A DNA stretch of 64,000 nt from NCBI GenBank assembly GCA_021927905.1, contig BLLK01000022.1, positions 992,001 through 1,056,000 of the forward strand, given 5' to 3'. A program made the translations under genes and the position numbers. The notes beneath the pieces were generated by a model, which was not told where the DNA came from, ran no database searches, and saw only the letters and a program-made list of their open reading frames with translations. The number at the start of each line of letters is the position of its first letter. Position 1 is the stretch's first letter. Source of the DNA: Chaetoceros tenuissimus. Taxonomy: Eukaryota > Bacillariophyta > Thalassiosirophyceae > Chaetocerotales > Chaetocerotaceae. Of the stretch, positions 43,375-53,206 are shown one piece after another.

Positions 43375-43714
43375 TTTTTTGTTTGTTTATGTTTATGTAA
43401 AGTCATATGGCCTGTATTATATTCAACATTTTAACGAGCTTCCTCAGAACTTCTGCCATAATATTAATATGTAGATTTAATCGAATCTACAGCAAAAAAG
43501 AAACAAAAAAAAGTCAGTCCAATGACCCTAGTGGTCGGCGGTGCTTTAATGAGGACTCGAAACCTGAATATACTACACTATGCTGTATTCACAGCAGACA
43601 ACAGCATTGTTCATTTTCTCTTCTTTTTTGGACAAAACAGAGAGATATTTGAACATTGAACATACACATAGAAAGAATACTTCTCAATTTTTCCAGGATT
43701 TGTATAGTAGAGAC
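43375..43714. other. Intergenic region
   Basis: This is 3' end of the 5-phosphatase and 5' leader of the sulfotransferase; the downstream frame is open from 43580 but continues a sequence without leader character. Nothing else is seen. Confidence 0.45.
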
Positions 43715-45394
43715 ATGAAGGTACCCAGTAATGACGATGATGATGTTGCTGATGAAACTATGGAAGCATTAGAAATAGAATCAGCAATTGATGAGGAGTA
43801 TTACGATGACTACGATGATGAAGACGTTGAGAGGGATGGGCTGATTTCCGGTGCTAAAAGGGATCTTGGTCTAACAGAAAAAAATAGCGGGAAGAAGATA
43901 AGCCTCATCTTGATGTCAATTGCCCTATTTTCCATAGGTATTAGTGTCATGATACATTGGCAGGATGGACAAGAAGAAGATTCGATTGTATCCAATACAT
44001 TACTCTCTAGAGGCCCTCTTCAAAGTGTATATAGCCCAAATGATTTTAGGAATTCCAAAGGAAATATACCCGTTTATTGGGAAGATATTATGAACACTAC
44101 TGACAAAGAGTCTGATGAAGAAGAATCACCAATTTTGCCTCATGTTGGACCTTGCTATTTATCAAAAAATGAGCCCGATTGGGAAGAGCTTATTGTACAA
44201 AACAAGAATATTGAGAGTGAGAATGACATTCAATATAAAAAAGACAAAAAACATCACAATTCTGTAAGTAATGATTTGGATGGTTTGTGTAGACCTGGCT
44301 TCATTATTATTGGTGCTGGTAAATGTGGAACTTCCTCTCTCTATCAATACCTTGTGGGTCATGAAAGAGTACTTCCAGCAAAAGAGAAACAAATACATTA
44401 CTTCAAATATTTTACATCAAGGCCGATGAGTTGGTATCTACAGTATTTTCCACCTACAGAAGTGTTTCTATCAAATGGGGCGCTCATGACAGGTGAAGCC
44501 TCACCAGGCTATCTGCCATATCCAGAAGTTGCATTTCGTCTAGGAAATTGGATGCATGATCGTGCATCAAATGGAATTAATCACAATGTTGGATCACCAA
44601 AAATCATTACAATTGTTCGAAATCCACTTGAAAGATCTTACAGTTCATACAAGTACAATTACCGTGATCCACTGGTAAAGAAAATGCTGGCAAAGGAAAA
44701 CAGTAATGGAAAGAAACAGAAGCGCACTAAAGAATGGTTCATTGAGAATCAAATTTTTTCCTTCGAGGAATTGATTGCAGCTGAATTAAAACAATTAAAG
44801 GAATGTCTTCATCCAGGAAGCTTCGGTGAACAGTTAACACGTGAAAAGCACCAAGAGTCTTGGGCTCTGCCTTTACATGAAAGAAGGAAACAAGAAGGGC
44901 TTCCAGGTTTGGTAGCCATAGACGAAACATGCTATGGTGATAAAATATCCGATAAAATTCCAAGAAAGCAATGGTCAGCGCTGGTGAAAAAGAATCCAAA
45001 CAAAGTTATCAACGTGAGCAATACATTTTTGGTACAGTCATTGATTGGTAGGTCGTTATATGTTTTACCGCTTGATTGGTGGTACGAGTTCTACCCAAAA
45101 AATCAACTATACATGGTTTGTAATGAGGACCTGAAAAATGATGCGAGTGTAACAATGTCAGATGTGAGTGATTTTCTTGGATTGCCTTCTTTCAATTTTG
45201 ATGAAGTTACAAGCAAAGGAATGTACAATGTTGGTGGGCATACGGGCTATGAAACTGTAACGTCCTGGAACAACACAAGTTCCGAATCTACAGAAATACC
45301 AATTTCAGCTGCTTTGAAAAAAGAATACTTGGATTTTGTTCGTCCGTTCAATGAACGATTGTTTCAGTTGACAGAAAAACGATGTAATTGGTAA
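43715..45394 (+). CDS. Type II membrane carbohydrate sulfotransferase
   Basis: A 559-residue sulfotransferase. I use the ATG at 43715 because it gives an acidic cytosolic tail followed by one anchor (ISLILMSIALFSIGISVMIH), the usual Golgi type II layout; an in-frame ATG at 43580 is possible. The PAPS 5'-phosphosulfate loop is IIIGAGKCGTSSLYQYL and the 3'-phosphate site is TIVRNPLERSYSSYKYNY. It is most like the Sulfotransfer_1 / GalNAc4S-6ST (CHST15)-like group common in marine algae that sulfate polysaccharides. Acceptor unknown. Its convergent neighbour is a PAP phosphatase that would remove the by-product of this reaction, though probably in another compartment. Confidence 0.85.
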   Translation: MKVPSNDDDDVADETMEALEIESAIDEEYYDDYDDEDVERDGLISGAKRDLGLTEKNSGKKISLILMSIALFSIGISVMIHWQDGQEEDSIVSNTLLSRGPLQSVYSPNDFRNSKGNIPVYWEDIMNTTDKESDEEESPILPHVGPCYLSKNEPDWEELIVQNKNIESENDIQYKKDKKHHNSVSNDLDGLCRPGFIIIGAGKCGTSSLYQYLVGHERVLPAKEKQIHYFKYFTSRPMSWYLQYFPPTEVFLSNGALMTGEASPGYLPYPEVAFRLGNWMHDRASNGINHNVGSPKIITIVRNPLERSYSSYKYNYRDPLVKKMLAKENSNGKKQKRTKEWFIENQIFSFEELIAAELKQLKECLHPGSFGEQLTREKHQESWALPLHERRKQEGLPGLVAIDETCYGDKISDKIPRKQWSALVKKNPNKVINVSNTFLVQSLIGRSLYVLPLDWWYEFYPKNQLYMVCNEDLKNDASVTMSDVSDFLGLPSFNFDEVTSKGMYNVGGHTGYETVTSWNNTSSESTEIPISAALKKEYLDFVRPFNERLFQLTEKRCNW

Positions 45395-45454
45395 AATCCA
45401 CGCTTGATCTGTAGCAATAGCATAAAATAGTTAAACTTATGTTCTATGAGATGT

Positions 45455-46540
45455 TTACTCTCCCATCACTTCTTTCTTGTATTCTTGTACTTCTGGACAA
45501 TTCATCAATGCATTGGCAAGTGCTTGATGGAAATGTTCCTCCGAACCTGGTGGTGATGCAATGTATCCTCTTTCATTGCATCGATCGACCGCATCATCAC
45601 CTGTTTTATATATTTCAATGTCATTCCCAAACATGTCTGTCATTCTTCCCCCCATTCCCTTTAGAATTGCTTCAGGTGCACAAAGATCCCATGGACCGCC
45701 AATCTTGTGTTGAATACTACATGTTACTTCACCTAGAGCCGCTGCTAAAATCTTGTTCCCTGCTCCTCCATAAATCACATTACTGCCTCCAAAACGTTTG
45801 ATTGCTGCTTTACGAGAAGCTTCCATGACTTCAGCGGAACTATCACCAGTTGCATGATGAGGACGTGGAAATTTGAGTCCATCAATATGTTTATCCAATG
45901 GGTATGGTCCTCTTCTGAGTGGCGTGCCTTTTACACCTGTGCCAAAATCAGCAAGTCCATAGACTACAGTTTCAGCGTCTGTTAAATTTCCAGCAGGAAA
46001 TGGGATTCCAACAGCTCCAGCAACAGCTTCACCATCAATAGCAATACCAACCAATACTTGACAATTTTCTAAACGACCTTCGACAAATTCACGAGTACCA
46101 TCGAGAGGATCTACAAAAACAGTAATGTCACATGGGTCAATATCTGCAGTTTCACCAAGATCATCATCAAACAATGTAGTGTCAAGTTTATCAAACGCAT
46201 TCTCATCAATCAATTTCGAAATCTCATTTGCAAGATCTTCATCGTCATCTTCTTCTCCGACAATGGACAAATCATTTCCCCAGTGTGATCTAAGGGAACC
46301 TACAATAATCTTTTGTGCCACGGAATCAGCTACTGTCAATGCTGATCTTGGATCACTCACGTCCTTTAGGACAACAGATGCGTCATCGCCTCTTTCTCTT
46401 GCTTCTTGAACTTTTCTAATCTCGATGCAGCCTCTCTGGCAAGCATCTACACATGTACTTAGAAGCGGACCAATTTGGAACCCCGAAACAGTTGCAAGAA
46501 GCCCCGCAAGTGATATTATAAAGGCTTGTGATGAGTGCAT
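45455..46540 (-). CDS. 3'(2'),5'-bisphosphate nucleotidase (PAP phosphatase), plastid-type leader
   Basis: A 361-residue, intronless enzyme of the lithium-sensitive inositol-monophosphatase fold. Metal-site motifs are SIVGEEDDDED, DPLDGTREFVEG and GGPWDLCAPEAILKGMGG, in the order and spacing of BPNT1/SAL1. It should hydrolyse PAP (and perhaps PAPS) to AMP (or APS). The start is the ATG at 46540; the leader SLAGLLATVSG|FQIGPLL has Phe at +1, the diatom plastid signature. Plant SAL1 acts in chloroplasts and mitochondria, so a plastid retrograde/sulfur role is plausible. It ends 60 bp from the convergent sulfotransferase. Confidence 0.88.
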   Translation of the reverse strand: MHSSQAFIISLAGLLATVSGFQIGPLLSTCVDACQRGCIEIRKVQEARERGDDASVVLKDVSDPRSALTVADSVAQKIIVGSLRSHWGNDLSIVGEEDDDEDLANEISKLIDENAFDKLDTTLFDDDLGETADIDPCDITVFVDPLDGTREFVEGRLENCQVLVGIAIDGEAVAGAVGIPFPAGNLTDAETVVYGLADFGTGVKGTPLRRGPYPLDKHIDGLKFPRPHHATGDSSAEVMEASRKAAIKRFGGSNVIYGGAGNKILAAALGEVTCSIQHKIGGPWDLCAPEAILKGMGGRMTDMFGNDIEIYKTGDDAVDRCNERGYIASPPGSEEHFHQALANALMNCPEVQEYKKEVMGE

Positions 46541-46933
46541 GCTCAACTATTGATAAGTATAGAAATGTAGTTCAAAGTTTAATCAATGAGATCAGATCAA
46601 CAAGAGAGTTTCTTCGTCAGAGATCTTTCTGAGATTTTCATTTGCGTTCTTTTTGTGTGTTGTGTGGTGTATCTTTATCTCCAAAAAAGAAAAAGATAGG
46701 AAAGAAAGAATTAGTTTGTTATTAAATGGGCTGATAACCTCCAAACTCTCTCTCTCTCTCTTTGTTATGTATCGATTATCGATAACATCATCTAATTACT
46801 TCATTTTATTTCAATTGCAATACCCAACCAACCACATATTACATTTTGAATGTGCTTGAGTAGAGCCATAGATTTGTACGCCAAACTTTGAAAAGAGAGT
46901 TCAAAACTATATCGCCAAAAGGATAGGAAAACG
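46541..46933. other. Divergent promoter region with CT microsatellite
   Basis: This lies between the PAP phosphatase and SmpB. It contains a (CT)n run at about 46745-46761 and a palindromic ATCGATTATCGATAA stretch near 46770. No gene is seen. Confidence 0.45.
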
Positions 46934-47545
46934 ATGATGAAACACTCACTTATTTTACTCATATTATTTCACATCTGTCAAGTGAAAAGCTTCGTACCAA
47001 CCTTTTCTAAATGGAGTTTGGAAAGTAGTTGTAGATCTAGTCCTTCTTTGTTGCATGCCAAGTCAAAGAAAAAGAAGAAAGCTCCATCTCCTATTATAGC
47101 CACAAACCGATCGGCTAGAAGGAACTATGAAGTTATTTCCACCTTTGATGCAGGCATATCATTGTTGGGATCCGAAATTAAGGCTATCCGCGATGGTAAA
47201 ATGAATATACGAGATGGATTTGCACGACCTGATAAAAATGGAAGAGGACTATCACTGTATAATGTACATATTGGGAAACATACAACTGGAGATTACTTCA
47301 ATCACGAAGAACGTAGAGTTAGACAGCTTTTATTGACAAAGGAAGAGTGTCGAAAGTTGAGAAGAGAGACTGAGATAAAAGGGATGACGGTTGTACCATT
47401 GAAAGCATTTTTCAATGATAAAAACATGGTGAAAGTTCAAATAGGTTTATGCAGAGGTAAAAATGTGAGAGATAAGAGAGATGCCATCAAAGATCGTGAA
47501 ATGAAGCGTGATACAGATCGAATGATGAAGAGCTTCCGAGTTTAG
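46934..47545 (+). CDS. smpB: SsrA-binding protein SmpB, plastid-targeted
   Basis: A 203-residue, intronless preprotein. The leader (LILLILFHICQVKS|FVPTF) has Phe at +1 and a Ser/Arg-rich transit part. The mature part is canonical SmpB: ATNRSARRNYEVISTFDAGI, LLGSEIKAIRDGKMNIRDGF, then R-QLLLTKEECRKLRR, GMTVVPLKAFF and the basic tail GLCRGKNVRDKRDAIKDR. SmpB binds tmRNA to rescue stalled bacterial-type ribosomes. Diatom plastid genomes are known to encode tmRNA (ssrA), so a nucleus-encoded, imported SmpB completes plastid trans-translation. Confidence 0.95.
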   Translation: MMKHSLILLILFHICQVKSFVPTFSKWSLESSCRSSPSLLHAKSKKKKKAPSPIIATNRSARRNYEVISTFDAGISLLGSEIKAIRDGKMNIRDGFARPDKNGRGLSLYNVHIGKHTTGDYFNHEERRVRQLLLTKEECRKLRRETEIKGMTVVPLKAFFNDKNMVKVQIGLCRGKNVRDKRDAIKDREMKRDTDRMMKSFRV

Positions 47546-47816
47546 AGGGGAAATATTCATTTTAATAATTGCTAAAGCTAGATAGATCTTGAGAACAATG
47601 TACGTCCGCATGATATGTCATCTGACACTATAAAACTATTTTATGTTCAAAACGCATAGTTCTAGACAAATACATTTCAGTTTCCTTCTTGGTATGATGC
47701 ATTTAAATTCACAACAAATTTTACTTTATCTCTTATGGGTACTTACATATATCTTTTACTACTTTGATCTGGCAGCTTACCTTCTAAGAATGAAGTGCGC
47801 CAATGTCTGTTGTCTC

Positions 47817-48857
47817 CTAATCCTCAATTTCAATTGGAGACATGGATTTAACGTCGAATGATCCAAATTTGTCATTGACGTTGAATGGTTTGCTGCATGA
47901 AATGTGCATCTTCACTGTTTGATATACAACATTATCGTCATAGACCTCCAATGTGATTTCACTGTCCATCTTGCTTTTACCATCTCCTAGGCTAATTTCT
48001 TCTCCACTAGTGAATGTGAAACCTTTTCCTCCCCCAATAAGTTCACCTTTTTTGTTGAGAACATTGATGTTCACATTATTATTTGGAAGTGGTGATGTAG
48101 TATGGTCTACACATACCGAGGACTGCTTTTTATTCTTGCTCTTGTCCTTTGAGTTGCTCTTGTCCTTTGAGTTGCTCTGTTCCTTTGAGTTATCTTTTTC
48201 CTTGGTGTCCTTTTCCTTCTTTGCAACGTTCTTGTCCTTTTTAAGACCACGCAAGTTTCGAGCAGTTTGCTGCTCATTGTCACTTTCTTCACATGTTTTA
48301 GGAGTGTATGTAAGAACAAGTTCGGTTGGGCGGGAGGTACATGGTGTCTTATCAGGAGGATTAACAGGTGCGCCTCCGTCATTCACAATTCTCTCACTGT
48401 ACCAATTCCAGCCAAAGCATTTATCATCAGGGCTCTCAACTGGGTTACCATCAAATGTGAGTTTACCTTGAACAAATTTCTTCTCGCAGTTGTTTTGTGT
48501 GAATTTGAAAATTCCCTCGGTACATCCCAATGGTTGCACGTTTCCGGTATTATCCCATGTTAATCCTTGAACTCCCTTACCAGCGACAATTGGAGACCTA
48601 TTGTACGAGGTCTTGATCATACTCCAATTTGGTTTCACAGTGATATTATCTTTGTTATTGCAATATTTATATTGCAATCTCAAATTACGCTCCCCACAAT
48701 TATCCTCGTAATCAGTTTCGAGAAGGGTTTCGCAGGGTTCATTGTTATCTTCACGAAAGCATTTGACCTCTGCGCCGATAGGGCAGACTTCTTGGGCTTG
48801 GCACAAGGACGTGGACAGTAGTCCGAATAGAGCGAGGACAGCTTTATTGTAGAACAT
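47817..48857 (-). CDS. Secreted Cys/Lys-rich protein
   Basis: A 346-residue protein with signal peptide MFYNKAVLALFGLLSTSLCQA; the ATG at 48857 was chosen for this reason (the frame upstream lacks a leader). Residues ~22-190 hold about ten Cys and a WDNTGNVQPLGCTEG region. A ~75-residue hydrophilic linker of KDKSNSKDKS-type repeats follows, embedded in a sequence where RPTELVLTYTPKTC precedes and VCVDHTTS follows, so a Lys-rich spacer interrupts a Cys-rich domain. The end has KMHISCSKPFNVNDKFGSFD. I think a similar H-SCS-P-xxGDxFG segment occurs in other secreted algal and bacterial proteins (a DUF), but I cannot name it securely. No membrane segment other than the leader. Confidence 0.65.
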   Translation of the reverse strand: MFYNKAVLALFGLLSTSLCQAQEVCPIGAEVKCFREDNNEPCETLLETDYEDNCGERNLRLQYKYCNNKDNITVKPNWSMIKTSYNRSPIVAGKGVQGLTWDNTGNVQPLGCTEGIFKFTQNNCEKKFVQGKLTFDGNPVESPDDKCFGWNWYSERIVNDGGAPVNPPDKTPCTSRPTELVLTYTPKTCEESDNEQQTARNLRGLKKDKNVAKKEKDTKEKDNSKEQSNSKDKSNSKDKSKNKKQSSVCVDHTTSPLPNNNVNINVLNKKGELIGGGKGFTFTSGEEISLGDGKSKMDSEITLEVYDDNVVYQTVKMHISCSKPFNVNDKFGSFDVKSMSPIEIED

Positions 48858-49472
48858 TCTTTCTGCTTTTTTTGTACAGAATTCAGTATGTGAGTAGTGT
48901 TCGTGCGTAATTTTTTCTTTTTCTTTTTTATGAACAAAAAGTGGAGACAATTTTTATCGTTTCCCCAACAAAGTCAGTTTACAAAGGTCTGCATTGTCTG
49001 GGGCTTAAACGGCACAGTGAAAGAGTTCTCCATTTTACCAATTTGTTTTTCGTTCGTGAAGGGATTGGCTCCAAAAGAGTTGCTTTTAGATCAATGAACT
49101 CATGTTCAACATTTTCAAATAAAAAATTATTAAAATATTATCCTGTGTCGTGTGTAAGCATAGAAGCACATGTAAAAGGAACCTGCCGGCACACAGTCCA
49201 CTTTTACGACCAAAAATAAAATATCTTATCTCATCTGTACCGATTGTCATCCATCATGAGCTACCAAAAGGAGTACTCTCAAATCATTCATCATAATATT
49301 ATTTAGTTTTATTTAGATAGAAAGAAAAGAGAGTAAGAAAATTAATATATTATATGCTAAAAACTAATATGGAAATATGCCAATATCATATCTTTGTAGA
49401 AACGAAAATATTCTATATTTTTTATCTCAGTACAAGAACAGCATTTATGTTTTGTAGGAATGATAAATAAAA
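48858..49472. other. Intergenic region
   Basis: AT-rich DNA upstream of the secreted protein and downstream of the next gene. I see no gene or strong repeat. Confidence 0.5.
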
Positions 49473-50316
49473 TCAAAAGAGGCCAAAGAATCCTTTCTTC
49501 TTTGGTGGTTCTGCTGCTGCATTTTTCTTGATATCCTTGATATTAGGTGGTTTGTAGTTCTTTGGTTTTGGCACAGATTGCGCAGTTGGCCCTTTTTTAT
49601 CTTATAGTAAGATGCTTAGAAATGTACTCTAGGTCACGTCAATAGGTTTGAAGTAGAACGAAGTAACTTACCTCTTGCACCCGTCCAGTCTAAACCTTTA
49701 CCATACCCAAAAATTGAGACAGATTGCTCTTTTTTGAAGCCTCCATTTGCATATTCTTTATCAGATTGCTGCCACTTCGCTTTCTTTGCGCCTTTCACAT
49801 CACTATTATCCCAATTACCTCCTCTTTGCATGTAAGGAATATCTTCAATCTTTAGCTCTCCACGTGCCACTCGTTCCTTAGCGTTTGTTACAGGCATCAA
49901 GTGCTTAGCTTCACCTCTCTCAAGAGCCTGTATGAAAAATCACAAATGAGAGAGACATTAGTTTTAGAGAATACCATGGACAAGAAATAGGGAGTCGTCC
50001 TCTTTTTCTCACCTCTTGAAAACTTTGGAAAGATCTTGATTGAAAACCCTTTGGACCCTATTTATAAAGTAATGAGAAAAATACAGCTATAAAAATTATT
50101 CAAAAAGGAAAAAGAACTCACCATTCTCCCTAAATTCTTCTTCTTCTTCTTTGCATCTTCAGCTTTGTACTTTGCCCAACTTTCTTTCGTAAACCCGGAA
50201 GGAACATACTCAAACACTACAACAGAAGATTCTCTGGTTGTTCGAAGAGAATTAGACTGAAACGCAGCTACTGGAGCTAGAGCTGCTCCTAGTGAAAGTA
50301 GAAAATACGTTCTCAT
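49473..50316 (-). CDS. Plastid-targeted hypothetical protein, four exons
   Basis: Exons 50316-50122, 50057-50013 (45 nt), 49927-49672 and 49600-49473, with introns of 64, 85 and 71 nt (donors GTGAGT, GTGAGA, GTAAGT), give 207 residues in a continuous frame. The leader LLSLGAALAPVAA|FQSNSLR is a textbook diatom plastid signal (AAF). The mature protein is small, basic and Gly/Lys/Gln-rich, with motifs GFTKESWAKYKAED, GNWDNSDVKGAKKAKWQ, SVSIFGYGKGLDW and a KKKGFFGLF terminus. It has no membrane helix, no Cys pair and no domain I recognise; the aromatic GFFGLF end could be a docking tail. It looks like an uncharacterised stramenopile plastid protein. Confidence 0.72.
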
Positions 50317-50455
50317 TAGAAAAGCTATTTTTATTTTCTTCAGTTAAGGTTTTGATGCAGGGAGATAGTAATAGTAAACGAATACAATCTTTTTTCTCTT
50401 CCGACTTCAAATCTTCCCTGGTTTGTCTACTATAAAAAAGGCCAATTTAGCTGGA

Positions 50456-50478
50456 TTGTCTACTGATTCAGTAGACAA
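50456..50478. repeat. Perfect 11-bp inverted repeat in tandem unit
   Basis: TTGTCTACTGA and its reverse complement TCAGTAGACAA are separated by one T. The same palindrome recurs at 51553-51575 in copy 2. It may be a dimeric protein binding site or a hairpin; the core GTCTAC recurs at 50425, 50544, 50555 and 51460, with GTAGAC at 51484. Confidence 0.85.
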
Positions 50479-50788
50479 AACGATAATCGCAACACAATCT
50501 TGCACTAGATGCGTCCGTAATAATGAGCTGCGATTTTGGTTTTGTCTACTGATTGTCTACTGATTCTAGGCCATTTACGTAGATAAGTCTAATTCAATGC
50601 GAGTTTTAGATAGTATAGCTATCTAACTCATTGAGCAATACAAAAGAGAGTGTATTTGTCGCCTTCTGGCGGCTAGCTAACTCGTGATCGTAGGAGAATG
50701 AGGAACATCATGGCTGAATACCAACATCATCGCTTCTTCCAGTCAGTCAAAATGTGAACGAGCAAGGCATGACAAAAACAGAAAAAAT

Positions 50789-51086
50789 ATGTTCAGAAGA
50801 ATCAACACAACTCTAATACTAGCGGATGGTGATTTAGATAGAGATGCCATCGTGGAAAGAGGAGGATGGAGAGTTCCATGTCTGTGCAGATATCTTGTTG
50901 CTGAAGATGATTCTCAAGGAAATCAGTATGTTGGCCGTATTTTGGCAGGATATGGAATGAGCGAAAACAAAATTATGGAGGCAGGGGATGATGGTATGTT
51001 TTGATTCGTATTTTGCTTATTATTTTTCATGAATTTACAATGGCTGATGTATGATCCGTTTCAATATTTCAGCTGTTGAAAAATGA
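50789..51086 (+). CDS. Small unknown protein in tandem unit, copy 1
   Basis: Exons 50789-50993 and 51073-51086 with a 79-nt intron (GATG|GTATGT, TTTCAG|CT, phase 1) give 72 residues. The intron size matches the other genes here. The protein has a hydrophilic helical look, with GDLDRDAIVERGGWRVP, CLCRYLVAEDD and YVGRILAGYGMSENKI. The frame stays open upstream for a further ~30 codons without an ATG, so a missing first exon is possible. I recognise no domain. Confidence 0.4.
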
Positions 51087-51505
51087 ACAATAGATCGAAC
51101 ATTACTCATATACAGGCTGCATGTACGTCTTAAGTTTATATTGTTGAAAGAAACATAAAGTCTAGAGGGGAGTTTTGGGAAATGAGGTCGACATATATGT
51201 AAAATTTAAAAAGGAAAACGATTTGGAAGAGGAGAAACTTTGACGTTGCACTTCGATATTAATCATAAACAAATGCAATACATCAATCTCGTGAAGATAT
51301 ATTCAATTAAATATTTTTCAAATGGTAGACTAAAATAAAATGAATTAAGATAGTGAATTTTTCCAAAGTATCATCATGTAAAATGTGATTTCAAATTATT
51401 ATGAAAACGAGGAAGCATGAAAACCTATGAGAACTCCTAACTGGATGGGGTTTATAGTGTCTACTAGGTTCTACGCGATAGCAGTAGACAATCCTGTGTA
51501 GCAAT

Positions 51506-52602
51506 AAATCTTCCCTGGTTTGTCTACTATAAAAAAGGCCAATTTAGCTGGATTGTCTACTGATTCAGTAGACAAAACGATAATCGCAACACAATCTTGC
51601 ACTAGATGCGTCCGTAATAATGAGCTGCGATTTTGGTTTTGTCTACTGATTGTCTACTGATTCTAGGCCATTTACGTAGATAAGTCTAATTCAATGCGAG
51701 TTTTAGATAGTATAGCTATCTAACTCATTGAGCAATACAAAAGAGAGTGTATTTGTCGCCTTCTGGCGGCTAGCTAACTCGTGATCGTAGGAGAATGAGG
51801 AACATCATGGCTGAATACCAACATCATCGCTTCTTCCAGTCAGTCAAAATGTGAACGAGCAAGGCATGACAAAAACAGAAAAAATATGTTCAGAAGAATC
51901 AACACAACTCTAATACTAGCGGATGGTGATTTAGATAGAGATGCCATCGTGGAAAGAGGAGGATGGAGAGTTCCATGTCTGTGCAGATATCTTGTTGCTG
52001 AAGATGATTCTCAAGGAAATCAGTATGTTGGCCGTATTTTGGCAGGATATGGAATGAGCGAAAACAAAATTATGGAGGCAGGGGATGATGGTATGTTTTG
52101 ATTCGTATTTTGCTTATTATTTTTCATGAATTTACAATGGCTGATGTATGATCCGTTTCAATATTTCAGCTGTTGAAAAATGAACAATAGATCGAACATT
52201 ACTCATATACAGGCTGCATGTACGTCTTAAGTTTATATTGTTGAAAGAAACATAAAGTCTAGAGGGGAGTTTTGGGAAATGAGGTCGACATATATGTAAA
52301 ATTTAAAAAGGAAAACGATTTGGAAGAGGAGAAACTTTGACGTTGCACTTCGATATTAATCATAAACAAATGCAATACATCAATCTCGTGAAGATATATT
52401 CAATTAAATATTTTTCAAATGGTAGACTAAAATAAAATGAATTAAGATAGTGAATTTTTCCAAAGTATCATCATGTAAAATGTGATTTCAAATTATTATG
52501 AAAACGAGGAAGCATGAAAACCTATGAGAACTCCTAACTGGATGGGGTTTATAGTGTCTACTAGGTTCTACGCGATAGCAGTAGACAATCCTGTGTAGCA
52601 AT
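51506..52602. repeat. 1,097-bp tandem unit, copy 2
   Basis: Second copy, abutting the first. It ends at ...GTGTAGCAAT followed by AAAGG, where the flanking sequence diverges from the start of a third unit. See copy 1 for structure. Confidence 0.9.
51886..52183 (+). CDS. Small unknown protein in tandem unit, copy 2
   Basis: Same reading as copy 1, shifted by 1,097 bp (intron 52091-52169). An alternative 3' exon exists only here: the same phase-1 donor joined to GTGTAG|CA at 52599 reads AIKECLLTLASRT and ends at a TAA near 52672, a coding-like tail that runs out of the repeat. That intron would be ~509 nt, much longer than its neighbours. Confidence 0.4.
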
Positions 52603-53206
52603 AAAGGAATGTTTGCTTACGTTGGCATCAAGAACAGCTCAAAATGCATCTGCAGTGGCGACGTACCTTGAATAAATAATAACCTGCTAGTCTAAACTGT
52701 AATTTGATGGTGAAAACTTCAACAACGTGGTTGAGATGGAGTGGAAGGCATTTTCTTGAACATGAGAAAGACACGCGCCTCAGTCCATAAGATTCTACCT
52801 CTGAGACTAATTTCAGTGCGTTGACATCAACAATTTTCCCGTTTATAAGATATAGTATTCAATCATCGAAGTCTAGACACGTTTCTGGGATTGTATATAT
52901 GTTATAGTGAAATATACATAATTTGACACTTAATTGTCTCTTCTTCCTATTGACGGAGCTAAATGATCCTGAAAAGCGTGCTTGGCATCACCCCTCACAT
53001 TTCGACTCCATGTCAACCATGCTCCAGTCATTTGCTGAACACAGGTAACACAAGAGAAAGAAAAGAGGCTTCGTATTTGGAACGGAACGATTAAAAAGTT
53101 CCTACGTGTTCATAATAATAATAGAGTGCACATAGTATTTGCTTATGCAATCATTAGACTTCCAACCTTGAATGCTATAGCTATAAACTTTCATTTTACA
53201 TCAACA
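52603..53206. other. Region between tandem unit and cytochrome b5-like gene
   Basis: The first ~70 bases may be a 3' exon continuing from the tandem unit (see copy 2). The rest is AT-rich, probably the promoter of the cytochrome b5-like gene; no other gene is seen. Confidence 0.4.

Larger units (their letters stand above)
50409..51505. repeat. 1,097-bp tandem unit, copy 1
   Basis: First of two head-to-tail copies, offset exactly 1,097 bp. All segments I compared read identically. AAA borders both junctions (TCAAATC, ATAAATC, ATAAAGG). The unit carries five GTCTAC and two GTAGAC hexamers clustered at its ends; its start (GGTTTGTCTACT) and the reverse complement of its end (GGATTGTCTACT) form short imperfect terminal inverted repeats. 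It could be a young non-autonomous DNA element that inserted in tandem, a tandem duplication by slippage at AAA, or an assembly artefact. Confidence 0.9.

Noticed and set aside
50409-52602. CRISPR-like or satellite array
   Set aside because: Only two long copies with coding-like content; there are no short regular repeats with spacers.
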